Below, piece by piece: positions 11,401 to 22,099 of a stretch of 64,000 nt of DNA. The translations under genes and the position numbers were made by a program. Within the stretch, counting starts at the first letter, position 1. The number at the start of each line of letters is the position of its first letter. Source of the DNA: Arcuatula senhousia (lineage: Eukaryota; Mollusca; Bivalvia; Mytilida; Mytilidae); the NCBI GenBank assembly GCA_963971305.1, contig OZ020305.1:45531750-45595749 (forward strand), written 5' to 3'. Under the pieces are notes generated by a model. It was not told the DNA's origin. It did no database searches and saw nothing but the letters and a program-made list of their open reading frames with translations.

Positions 11401-12589
11401 ATATCGTAGAATGAAAGTTAAATATAAGGTAATTAGTTAAAAACAGTTATGCATAAATCCTTTCTGTCCTTACAGAAAAAAATCTATTTCTCCCACTCAT
11501 AACAACTCATAACATTATTTTTGTGTAAATAAAAAAAAAAAGGTCTTAAATGGTATGAACGTAAGTTTTGTCACACATTTCATGCATTTAGTTTTGTTTC
11601 ATTTACAAACTAAGTTTTTTAAAGAAAAAAATATTTATCACCTGATAGTACAATGTACCAAAGGCGGAAAATCGTTGGAAATTTATTATATAATAACAAA
11701 TTGTTCAAAGCAGATTTTTGCTTCCAGACAACATTAAGTGGGAGAAAATTTATTGAAAAAAGGCAAGATTATATTTTCTGAAAATATTTTTTCGTCTTTA
11801 AAGGTACATCTGATATATTTTTCAACAAGGAAGAACTTAAAGATTTTATAGAATAAGCAAATAGGTACCAATGGGTATACGAATATCGTCAGTCAGGAAA
11901 GGCCAAGCCTTACCATATCAAAAAAAGACTAGACAGATGAGAAGGAAAACGAATAACAAAGCAAAAAATAAACATAAATCATCCGAACTCGCAACGCGAA
12001 TTCAAGTCGATACGAAAGTGAAACCAGATCCCCTGGAATGGGATGTTAGATTTTAGGGTTAGAATGTAACTGTTTGGATTGTTGATTTTCCAGTTAACTT
12101 TAGCAATTCTTTTTTTTTTAATTCAAAAAAATATTTTTACACTAATGCATGCGATATGCAAAGATATTGTAAAGACATGCATGTGTGATTTGTTTGCATT
12201 TTTCGCTGTTTTTGTTACTGTTTTGTTTTTTGTGTGTTTTTTTTTCCAAATACTCTTCTGTCAACTACACAGCATTATATGCAGCAAACACCGTGACCTG
12301 ATTATTTCCTATTCAGATAATAGATTTATGAATTTATAGTTAATTAACATGAAAAATGATAAGAGATAATTTAAACAATAAACAATTTGCCTTTGGTCAA
12401 ACAAAAACAAATATCCAAGCTTTCAATTTTATAGATAATTGATTTATTTACCGAGACATTCAAAAAGAGAAATTTATCAAAGGGACAATGTATTACTCCA
12501 AGCACTGATGTTTCTACAGTGCCTTGGAACCCCAAGCCTAAACATGGTATTTATACATGTACAATACAATTTGTGCCATTTCCTTACAG
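11401..12589. other. Sequence 5' of the recognised copper-transporter exons
   Basis: AT-rich. If the transporter has an upstream 5' exon it should lie here, but no exon with a Met/His-rich extracellular N-terminus was recognised. The open frame at 11871-12056 (lysine-rich, no family resemblance) is not supported. Confidence 0.4.
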
Positions 12590-12611
12590 TCGTGGCACGA
12601 TGATCAACAAG
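12590..12611 (+). CDS. CTR micro-exon (22 nt)
   Basis: Bounded by 'ttccttacag' and 'gtaaga'. It encodes RGTMINK ahead of FFSLKTG in the next exon. The first base completes a codon from upstream, unless translation starts at the internal ATG 12600-12602. Confidence 0.65.
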
Positions 12612-14679
12612 GTAAGATTTCTGTACTGTTCATGACAAGAATTTAAAAAAAAAAACATTAATTTAATACCATTTAAGAATTTTACATATTTTTAAAACTC
12701 GATCCGTGTCTTGCATAAAACGAACAAATTGTGTTTTTGAAAACTTGATTTTTGGTCAAAGGCATATACCATATGTATCTTAGATTTTTCAATGTTAAAA
12801 TTTCGATTACGTGTATGATGACCAAATCGAGTTACATGGATAATAACAAAAAAAAAACCTAAGCTAAATTATGTTTCGTATAAGCAGAATGAAAAATATA
12901 TATGTGTTAGTTATTCCCCTGAGGGCGGATGCCCGATGGGGGATAACTGATTTATACCACGGTACTGTAGAGGGTGCTAAATGAAAGTTTATGATAATTT
13001 ATGAGGGGGGTCTTTCAGGAATTAAGCCTTATCTACTGATAAATCATGATTAATGCAGGGTATCTCGTTACATTTTATGACAAATATTAAAATACCCGAG
13101 TTGTCCTTCCTTTTCTGTGTATGATCATTAACTTCTCAAGATTCAAAGAAAATTGAGAGAAATGGACGTTCATACATTGTACATCCCAATATAAGATAAA
13201 ACAATGAAATTCACCTTATTATGTGTTTCATGTACATGGCATACAAAACCCATTGCAAGTACATGTATGTTCATTATACATGGATATATTATGTTTTGCA
13301 AGGTTTTCTTTTACATTTTTTTCTTTTCGATAGTTATTTTGTTTTCGTTCATAATATTGCAAGCTAACTCTCTTGTTTATCTTTTCAGTTTTTTAGCTTA
13401 AAGACAGGGTCGTTTTTCCTGTTTCCTCAGTGGAATTTGACTTCTATATATGGTGAGACAAAAATCATAATTTAGCTACATTGAAACATATTTATATAAT
13501 AAGACACAAACTAGCTATTACAATTTTTTCTGATATAAGAAAGATAATTTTGCCGTGAATTAAGGACACCCTAGTAAAGTCAAACTTGGTGATTCTGAAC
13601 AACCAAGAATGTATATAATTTAAGGCATTATGTCTATTAACTGAATAATCCGTCGCTCCTGTTAAATGCAATCAGGCAGTTTTTTGCTTTGTCTGTTTTT
13701 TTGTTGTTTTTTTTGGTTTATTTTATTTTATTTCCGTTATTGTTTCATTTTGTTTTAGGTTTAGTTCTTGCCCTGTTAGCAGCAACAAGCATTGCCATAA
13801 TCTACGAGATCGTGTCATTCTACATTAATCTTAAGCAAACTTTTCTTCAAGATCAGCATGGAAGGTATAAATTATACAGTGTACATGTACTTCACTAAAC
13901 GAACGCAATTGCAAAGAAAATCACCACTTCTGCGTAACGCTGACATTTGAACTTATAATTACATTTTTTTCCAAAACAATTTCGAATTAATCTATCAACT
14001 ATTTCTTAAATAATTGTACATTGTTTGTTTGTAAATACTTGCCTAAATCCCCATGGAGGAGGTGTAACGAAATCTTCCCTTGGCTTCCGACGATGATCTA
14101 TTCTTCATCCTTTTTAAATGCAAAACGAGTAAAAAAAAGTCAGAACATTCCATAGCAACCTTACTTTTCAATGTAGTGTATGTTGGGAACAAATGGCCCT
14201 GAACATCTGTTGTCTTTACAATAGCATATTTTCTAAAAAAGAATGATAATATATGTCAGCTTTGTATAAAATGGCTTATCATTTATACTTTTTTTTTCAG
14301 GACTAACTTGGCTGCAAACTTTGGAACCTACTGTTGTTTAGCCGTCTTACACATGGGAAAAGTTATATCCGGCTATTTCCTGATGGTCTGTGTTATGTCA
14401 TTCAACATGTGGATGTTGATCAGTGTTATTCTAGGATCAGGTATTGGTTTCATGTGTGCGAGACCTATCATGAGCCATCTTTTCTTTCGTACGAAAGACA
14501 ACTACCGAGTGTCGTCTGCTGTGACTAAGAACTGGTTGCCAAGAAGACCAAAAACCAGTGCAGATTATCTTCCTTTTGGACTTTACTTCAATGCGTCCGA
14601 TCCTTGTTATAGTACACTGGACACAGACCATACGGACCAACAACAGCAAGAAATGACAATGTATATCTCAGTACTGTAA
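12590..14679 (+). CDS. SLC31A-like (CTR): CTR/SLC31-family high-affinity copper transporter, 4 exons
   Basis: The family forms homotrimeric membrane pores that take up Cu(I). Exons are 12590-12611, 13389-13452, 13759-13864 and 14301-14679, all with AG/GT borders and matching phases: 571 nt, one continuous frame to TAA at 14677-14679. The product has three membrane helices. TM1 is about LVLALLAATSIAIIY, after the FFLFPQW pre-TM1 segment. TM2 is VLHMGKVISGYFLMVCVM, containing the diagnostic MxxxM (LMVCVM). TM3 is about SVILGSGIGF, with the trimer-packing GxxxG. The ATG at 12600 gives 186 residues, close to human CTR1 (190). The usual Met/His-rich N-terminus is then absent, so an earlier exon is possible; the 12590 exon starts in the middle of a codon. 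No HCH motif is seen at the C-terminus, which is instead Gln/Asp-rich. Candidate poly(A) signals AATAAA lie at 14824 and 15025. Confidence 0.92.
13389..13452 (+). CDS. CTR exon: pre-TM1 segment
   Basis: 64 nt between 'cttttcag' and 'gtgagac'. It encodes FFSLKTGSFFLFPQWNLTSIY plus one base; the next exon completes a Gly codon. Confidence 0.85.
13759..13864 (+). CDS. CTR exon: TM1 and cytoplasmic loop start
   Basis: 106 nt between 'tgttttag' and 'gtataa'. It encodes the hydrophobic TM1 followed by EIVSFYINLKQTF; the acidic residue after TM1 matches the conserved YEGLK region of the family. Confidence 0.92.
14301..14679 (+). CDS. CTR terminal exon: TM2, TM3, C-terminal tail, stop
   Basis: Follows 'tttttttcag'. 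It encodes the MxxxM and GxxxG helices and an unusually long soluble tail (about 70 residues after TM3), with KNWLPRRPK and a Gln-rich end before TAA. Confidence 0.95.
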
Positions 14680-15207
14680 CTGCTCTTTAATAATTAAAAA
14701 CATGTTTGTATGTGAATATTATACAAGTACCACATATCATGTAACTAGTGCTGTTTATTACAATGTTGTCGTAAGCATTTAAGAAATAATGTTACCATGG
14801 AACATCGGTAAGTGGAGTTCGGCAATAAAAAAGCAGCCTTGCGTGTAATCTTCAAATTGGAAAAGATAAGATTTTGTTAGAAAATGACAGTATTTGGTCT
14901 CAAAGATCCGACGATTAGTTTACATAAATGGTTTTCCATATTTTCTTTTTTTATTTTAGTTGGAATCTTTGTATCAACATGTATTTACTCCATTGCTACA
15001 CTGTATTTCGTTTTGCAACTTTGAAATAAAGAACGTAAAAAGAAGCAGTGCTTATTTTAATTTCTTTTTTAGCACCTATTACAATAACAATATAACACTG
15101 AATGGTTATGTTAGTACGGTACATGCATTTATTTATTTATTTAATCAGTGCCTCATGTTGCACAGCCATCTTGAAAGAAGGACGTGGAATACATTTTCTC
15201 AAAAGAA
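14680..15207 (+). other. 3' flank of the copper-transporter gene
   Basis: Likely 3' UTR up to one of the AATAAA signals (14824-14829, 15025-15030). Nothing else recognised. Confidence 0.45.
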
Positions 15208-15642
15208 ACAGTCCTACTGTCTGTAAAGGGTAGTCTGGAGAATGAAAAAATCAAAACTTATGTTTTTCTGAAAATCGTAAGCCTTTATTTATTTACATAA
15301 GCTTATGAGTATCAAAAAGACCTAACTAAAAATATAACAACTTTTAAAAATGCTTAAATACATTTGCTCAAAATCTAGCTATTAACATTTGAATGTGAAA
15401 TTCCAATAGTAAAAAAAGTACGGGAAAAATGTCAGATTTCCATTGTGACGTCATATGACGTCAATATGCACTCCCTGATGTCAACAAAAACAAGTTGATG
15501 ACAACATACCAATTTGGTTAAAGTGGTATTGTAAAATTCTTTGATATAGTGTTTTTTTTTGAAAATTTGGCATCTCCAAAAATGGCTGCCATTTATAATG
15601 GAAAAACAAGAGGGCAAAATGATTTTGCTTTATTTATCTTAG

Positions 15643-16080
15643 ATAAAGGTAATAACAAAACTACCGAACTTGAATGATCAATCTCATAGTCCAGAGAAAA
15701 TGACAAAAACGAATCAGTCATACCGGAGAACTGGTGGATCGCAATGGTCCCGACTTGGTACAGGCATTTCAAACGAAATGGTGGGTTTAACCATGTTTTA
15801 TGGCGCCAAACCTCCCTCTTCCATTGCGATCTTAAGGTCCGGTAATGACCATAGTACATAGTTGTGAGACACAATAGGGATATTGAGGTGATCATCTCAG
15901 TACAGCAGACCAGTCAAACACTAATTAAAACAATTAACTATCATATCTTTTAACTCAATTTTGAACTTTTCTACTAGTGGCTGATACTAGTAACGAAGAA
16001 AGAATTTTTTTAGTGATCGTATGAGACGTATTTTCTTATAGCCCTGCTTCAAAAGTCGGTCACGAAGAAACCGGTGTCTG
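15643..16080 (-). mobile_element. Retroelement 3' arm, left member of a 440-bp inverted pair
   Basis: Read on the minus strand, 15987-16193 encodes a reverse-transcriptase-like C-terminus (LLKQGYKKIRLIRSLKKFFLRYQ), followed by non-coding sequence ending in 'ggtttggcgccataaaacc' and 'gttattacctttat'. The reverse complement is present at 19266-19705 with the same length. The arms point outward. Confidence 0.8.
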
Positions 16081-16159
16081 ATCAAAAAATCTGTGAAATG
16101 TGTGCAAGCTTTTCTTTCACTCTTTTTTGTAAATCTAGTTACGTTTTCGTGCAACAATA

Positions 16160-17833
16160 AAACAAGAGGCTCCCAGGAGCCTGAATCGCTCACCTGGTCT
16201 TGATGTTGACCCTATACTTTTGTAGAGCTAAATGAGCTGAACATTTAAGCAAGCAACAGCTTTTCTCTACCTGCAATAGTTTTCATTCTATAGACCAAAA
16301 ACACCATTTTTCACCTATAAGGGGCCATAACCCCTATAAGGAGTTACTGACAACTTCGACCCTATGGAGACTTTTGTAGAGTTAAATGAGCTGAACATTT
16401 AAGCAAGCAACAGCTAATCTCTATCTGCAATAGTTTTCATTCTGTAGGCCAAAAACATGAAAAATCGCTTTTTTCAAAGGCCGTAACCCCTGTAAGGGGT
16501 CACTTGACAACTTCTACCCTATGGAGAATTTTGTAGAGCTAAATGAGCTGAACATTTAAGCAAGCAACAGCTAATCTCTATCTGCAATAGTTTTCATTCT
16601 GTAGGCTAAAAACATGAAAAATCGCTATTTTTCAGGGGCCGTAACCCCTATAAGGGGTCATCTGACAACTTCAACCCTATGGACAATTTTGTAGAGCTAA
16701 ATGAGCTGAACATTTAAGCAAGCAACAGCTAATCTCTATCTGCAATAGTTTTCATTTTATAAGACAAAAACATGAAAAATCGCTATTTTTCAGGGGCCGT
16801 AATCCCTATAAGGGGTCATCTGACAACTTCGACCCTATGGAGAATTTTGTAAAGCTAAATGAGCTGAACATTTAAGCAAGCAACAGCTAATCTCTATCTG
16901 CAATAGTTTTCATTCTGTAGGCCAAAAACATGAAAAATCGCTATTTTTCAGGGGCCGTAACCCCTATAAGGGATCATCTGACAACTTCGACCCTATGGTA
17001 AATTTTGTAGAGCTAAATGAGCTGAACATCTAAGCAAGCAACAGCTAATCTCTATCTGCAATAGTTTTCATTCTGTAGGACAAAAACATGAAAAAACGCT
17101 ATTTTTCAGGGGCCGTAACCCCTATAAGGGGTTATCTGACAACTTCGACCTTATGGAGACTTTTGTAGAGCTAAATGAGCTAAACATTTAAGCAAGCAAC
17201 AGCTAATCTCTATCTGCAATAGTTTTCATTCTGTAGGCCAAAAACATGAAAAATGGCTATTTTTCACCTTTAAGGGGCCGTAACCCCTATAAGGGGTCAT
17301 CTGACAACTTCGACCCTATGGAGAATTTTGTAGAGTTAAATGAGCTGAACATTTAATCAAGCAACAGCTAATCTCTATCTGCAATAGTTTTCATTCTGTA
17401 GGCCAAAAACATGAAAAAATGCTATTTTTCACCTTCAAGGGGCCGTAACCCCTATAAGGGGTCATCTGACAACTTTGACCAAATGGAGACTTTTGTAGAG
17501 CTTTTGATGCTGAATCAGTAGCGTGGCCTCAGATTTCCTCTATCTCTTATACTTTTTGATTTATAAGCCAAAAACAGTAGTCTGACCCCCTAGTCTATTT
17601 TTAGTAACAGCGGCCATGATTTTTAACGGATCAAAAATCAAAACACAAGTTTGGTGCAGGACACCCTAAGGATCATTCATACCAAGTTTCATTAAATTCT
17701 GTTTGGTAGTTTCAGAGGAGAAGATTTTTGAAAAATTGTTAACAGACGACGACAGACGACGACAGACGACGACGACGACGACGGACGCCAAGTGATGGTA
17801 ATAGCTCACCTGGACCTTCGGTCCAGGTGAGCT
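16160..17833 (+). mobile_element. Non-autonomous element with eight ~157-bp tandem monomers and a 3' terminal hairpin
   Basis: Begins with 'aggctcccaggagcctgaa' (near-palindrome) and TCGCTCACCTGG. The core has eight copies of a 156-164 bp unit ('gagctgaacatttaagcaagc' starts near 16229, 16388, 16545, 16701, 16859, 17018, 17177 and 17341). A unique 3' part follows, then a (GACGAC)n run (about 17745-17783), then 'gacgccaagtgatgg'. The end is a perfect 14-bp stem, AGCTCACCTGGACC/GGTCCAGGTGAGCT (17803-17816 with 17820-17833), then AAAA. Relatives: 37099-38507 (minus), 51893-53428 and 62335-63340. Confidence 0.82.
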
Positions 17834-17954
17834 AAAAAGCAAACATTTCAAATGTGCTAGTTATGACATAAAGAAAAATTCTCAGAATTTCTGTTCTCCA
17901 GAGTACCCTTTACAGACAGTAGTAACAAAAACTTGTAATCAATAGACGTAACAA

Positions 17955-18970
17955 CTAAGTAACCGAACAGGGATGTTCAATCTCAAAGTCTCAAAGAACA
18001 CAAAACAATGCAATACCACACGGAATAAATCGAACAGGGAAGCTCAATTTCAAAGTCTCGAAGAACACAAAACAAGGCAATACCACACGGAATAAATCGA
18101 ACAGGGATGCTCAATCTCAAAGTCTCAAAGAACTTAAAAAAAGGCAATACCACACGGAATAAATCGAACAGGGATGCTCAACATGATCAAAGTCTCAAAG
18201 AACACAAAACAATGCAATACCACACGGAATAAATCGAACAGGGATGCTCAATCTCAAAGTCTCAAAGAACACAAACAGGGCAATACCACACGGAATAAAT
18301 CGAACAGGGATGCTCAATCTCAAAGCCTCAAAGAACACAAAACAATACAATACCACACGTGATAAATCGAAATGGGATGCTCAATCTCAAAGTCTCAAAG
18401 AACACAAAACAAGGCAATACCACATGGAATAAATCGAACAGGGATGCTCAATCTCAAAGACTCAAAGAACACAAAAAGGGCAATACCACATGGAATAAAT
18501 CGAACAGGGATGCTCAATCTCAAAGTCTCAAAGAACACAAAACAAAGCAATACCACACGGAATAAATTGTACAGGCATGCTTAATCTCAAAGACTAAAAG
18601 AACACAAAAAGGGCAATACCACATGGAATAAATCGAACAGGGATGCTCAATCTCAAAGTCTCAAAGAACACAAAACAAAGCAATACCACACGGAATAAAT
18701 TGTACAGGGATGCTTAATCTCAAAGTCTCAAAGAACACAAAACAAGGCAATACCACACGGAATAAATTGTACAGGGATGCTTAATCTCAAAGTCTCAAAG
18801 AACACAAAAAGGGCAATACCACACGGAATAAATTGAACAGGGATGCTCAATCTGAAAGTCTCAAAGAACACAAAAAGGGCAATACCACACGGAATAAATC
18901 TAACAGGGATGCTCAATCTCAAAGTCTCAAAGAACACAAAGCAATGAAATACCACACGGGATAAATCGAA
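17955..18970. repeat. 67-bp minisatellite, about 15 copies
   Basis: The unit is AATAAATCGAACAGGGATGC followed by a TCAATCTCAAAG stretch, TCTCAAAGAACACAAAACAA and GGCAATACCACACGG. Exact 67-base spacing is seen at 18024, 18091 and 18158; later units lose 1-5 bases in the A-rich part. Open frames run through it on both strands because the unit has few stops. These are not genes. Confidence 0.93.
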
Positions 18971-19265
18971 GATTGCAATAGTTCTGATAGATTTACAGAA
19001 TTCCAAAATATGAGGGATGAAACAGTTGGCATGTTCCAACATTTGCCTCTTCATGTCAGTTTTGTTTATGACAAATTTTCGAATTTTACAAGAATGGTTA
19101 TCTCATTACAAAAATTACGATAACGAGACGACTTTAATTTCAAATTATTAATTTCCCTAATCTTGAAAGCAACATACCTACCTCACCTGCTTACGGTGTT
19201 TATATTTCACAACTTATTCGATACATGTACCAGGGCTTGTACAAATGTTTCTGATTTTTTTATAT

Positions 19266-19705
19266 GACACCGCTGTCTCCGTGGCCGACTCTTAGACCAA
19301 GGTTACAAGAAAAAAACGTCTCATACGGTCCCCCCCAAAAAAATTCTTCCTTCGTTATCAGCCACTGGTGAAAAAATTCAAGATTAAGTTGAACGTATTG
19401 GTTTGTGAGTGTTTGGATTGGTGTTTTGCTGATAATAATTGTACTGAGATGATCATTTTATTATCTTTATATGTCTTCACAACCGTGTTGCGTTGTTTGT
19501 TATTACCGGTCCCTAAGATTGCAATGGAAGGGGGATGTTTTGCGCGCCATAAAACCTGGTTTAACCCATCATTTCATTTAAAATGCCTGTACCAAGTCAG
19601 GCCCATTGCGATCTATAACTATTCCGGTGTGTCTTCCATGTTTTGTCTTTTCTCTTGGACATGATATTGATCCTCCAAGTTCGGTAATTTTGTTATTACC
19701 TTTAT
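19266..19705 (+). mobile_element. Retroelement 3' arm, right member of the 440-bp inverted pair
   Basis: The plus strand encodes KKFFLRYQPLVKKFKIKLN, the same reverse-transcriptase-like C-terminus as the left arm. It then has 'ttgcaatggaagggggatg', 'taccaagtcaggcccattgc' and ends 'gttattacctttat'. Confidence 0.8.
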
Positions 19706-20775
19706 TTAGCTTACACCTTATGTTGTTAATTATATCATAATATCAAGATGTTGTCCGTAAAAGTTCTTGGGTGACGACGACCGGGAAGCAATATATTACA
19801 TGTCAGACGTAATGCTCTATCAATGAAATCACAATATATTTTTCCAACAAGTTATGAAATAACGAATCAGTTGTTAACTCCATGGGCTAAAGTAAGGAGT
19901 TTTTGCTACCCAAAATGGGAAAGTTGAACCGTCACATTTGTCATAGAACTTTGTACAACGCCTTCCCTGTGTTTTGATTTCGAGGTATGAAATGGATCTC
20001 CATAAACCTGTGGTGTCCTGCTCCATTTCCTGGAGAGCACGAAATGTATATACTTACAAAAATCGAAGATGTTGCGTGAAAAGACATCATTAGTTTAACG
20101 AAATGTGTGATAATAGGATAAAACAAGTCTACGATACGTTTTGTCTAATAGTGGTTGTAAGAACTCCGTCTCATATAAATGAAGGGGAAAATCGACTAGC
20201 GATGGTGCACTATTCGTACCAACTGATATGCAAAGGTGTGAGCATTTTCTTTTATTTTTACTGTACTCATGGTTTATGAAATAGGTCTTGGTATAATCGA
20301 CTTCCAGATATGTGTAACTGCATTTCAAGTACTTTTAAAACAATCAAATTACGTCTAATTAAATGCACCAAACGACATTTTAGCTTAGCATGGGTTATTC
20401 AAGTGTAGAATGTGTTAAATTCAAATAATTAACTGAAAGTTAACGGACAAATGACGGATGTTTAATAACTCGCTAATGCTTCTACATGTATTTTATTATT
20501 ATATACATTTATCTGATAACTCAGTCTGTTATAATAAAAAAAAGTATTTTGTTATAGGTTATGTCAAATCGCAGGCGATAATTGTTGAGTACGAACTGCA
20601 AAGGTGTTAATAGGACAGTTTTATTTTAGAAAATTGCAGGACATCCACAGGTCTATTCTCCATGCAGTACAAGTTGCAATTGTGATTGGATAAATTAATT
20701 GTAAAACAAGTTACAATTGGTACAGGGGAATATTTTTTAGGATAAACCAAGCCTTCAAGTTAAATGATAGGTCCC
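19706..20775. other. Intergenic DNA, nothing recognised
   Basis: AT-rich. The short open frames on the minus strand (19941-20328) show no family resemblance or splice-supported extension. Confidence 0.45.
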
Positions 20776-21451
20776 TATCGGCCCTGCCAAAACGATTTAG
20801 CCAGTGTGTGCCGAACGCTCGAATAATTTTCTAAAACGATGAAACATTTTGGCAGTCGCTGTAAAAAGTTTCTAAAAGTCAAACTAACAAACTGCAACGC
20901 ACGGCAAACTTATTCGAAACTTATATATAGCGTTTGGTGTTTGTCCACCGTACTTGACGATTTCCTAACTCATATGTGACGATTGCATAATACATACATA
21001 ACGTTCGTCTAGCCTAAATGCATGCTCTGGGTGAGGAAACATAGGAATTACGTTTTCTTTTATTTTATACAATAAGCCCAAATATATGTGTAATCTATCT
21101 TAATTGTATGTTGGATTAATGAATAAATATAGATACATGTACTTGTACAAAAATGTTGTACATGTAGTTTCGTTATAAAAATATGGGTTTTCGGCGTTCT
21201 GGTAACTAACATGGATGAATAATTATTCTGAAGCCGTATTTTAACCTATTCATTTTTTTTCACTTATGTTAAACATGTTTAGAATAACCGACGTTCACCA
21301 ACGTGACGCACTCAACGTTCACCAACGTACGCTGACGTTCGCTAACTTATTTGTAACGTGTTCATAACTTATACAAAACTTACGCAACGCAAACAAGCGT
21401 GTTGAAAGTCGGCGCACGTTGGCTAAAACGTTATAGTGTGACAGGGCCTAA
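20776..21451. mobile_element. About 675-bp MITE-like element
   Basis: The left end 'ggccctgccaaaacgattta' followed by GCCAGTGTGTGCCG is mirrored on the right by CGGCGCACGTTGGCTAAAAC and then GTTATAGTGTGACAGGGCC. The ends match as inverted repeats apart from a roughly 6-base insertion and point differences. The interior is rich in ACGT/AACG motifs. No coding capacity. Confidence 0.6.
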
Positions 21452-22099
21452 GCCTTTCCACGTAAACATTTACTAACACATCAAGTCAACGCAAATTTTC
21501 GGAATCGTTTGCAGCCACTGGTTGTTACAAAAAATATCGTTGTACGAATGTATTTCATAATATCGGTATTTATCTATTACAGCAGATGTTCCCAAGTTAT
21601 TATGGTGTACTGCTATAGCTAGTTGTTATCACTTTATTCTAAAATATTTAAGGTCACATCACAGTTATAATGATTTTATCACATTGCTAAGCTCTCTATT
21701 ATGTCTAACCAGGGTTACATTACACAATTTGCAATTATGATCTTGTTAGTCAACCTGGTAAAAAACAAGAACAAACTACTTAAATTTTTCCGAAGCACAA
21801 ATAATTCATAGTCCTAGTCACCGTTAATACTCGGACGACAGACTGTCCAAAAACTCTAACGAGAGATTAAACGTCCAATTGAACATAATATGCAGTTTTT
21901 ATACGACTGCAAATTTTTTGCGATCGTATAATGTCATGGCGATGTCGTTGGCATTGTCGTTGTCGTCGTTGTCGTCGTCTGTAGACATCTGGTTTCCGTG
22001 CGATAACTTGAGTAAATATTGACCGATTGTTATGATACTTTGATATGATGTTAGTAACCACTAAAGGGGGATTGGTATCGTACCAATATTTTTCTACCA

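Larger units (their letters stand above)
15208..17921. repeat. Pair of 33-bp inverted repeats bracketing nested elements
   Basis: 'ctactgtctgtaaagggta' followed by a 'tctggagaa' end at about 15208-15241 is the near-exact reverse complement of about 17884-17921. Everything between, including one retroelement arm and the tandem-core element, is nested within this pair. Confidence 0.6.

Noticed and set aside
11057..11440. A 127-codon frame
   Set aside because: It lies within dispersed repeat family E, and the second copy at 55.5-56.0 kb does not keep the frame.
13204..13401. A hydrophobic 65-codon plus frame just before a copper-transporter exon, as an alternative N-terminus
   Set aside because: It reads through the 'cttttcag' acceptor in a different frame (stop at 13399) and is low-complexity Phe/Ile.
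14437..14649. Minus-strand frame opposite the copper-transporter last exon
   Set aside because: A shadow of the real exon on the plus strand.
16229..17500. Regularly spaced repeats considered as a CRISPR array
   Set aside because: Units are contiguous ~157-bp monomers without unique spacers, in a eukaryotic genome.
18174..19054. Several overlapping open frames on both strands with repeated NKSNRDAQSQSLKEH-like peptides
   Set aside because: They are translations of the 67-bp minisatellite. The unit is not a multiple of three and indels shift the frame between units.
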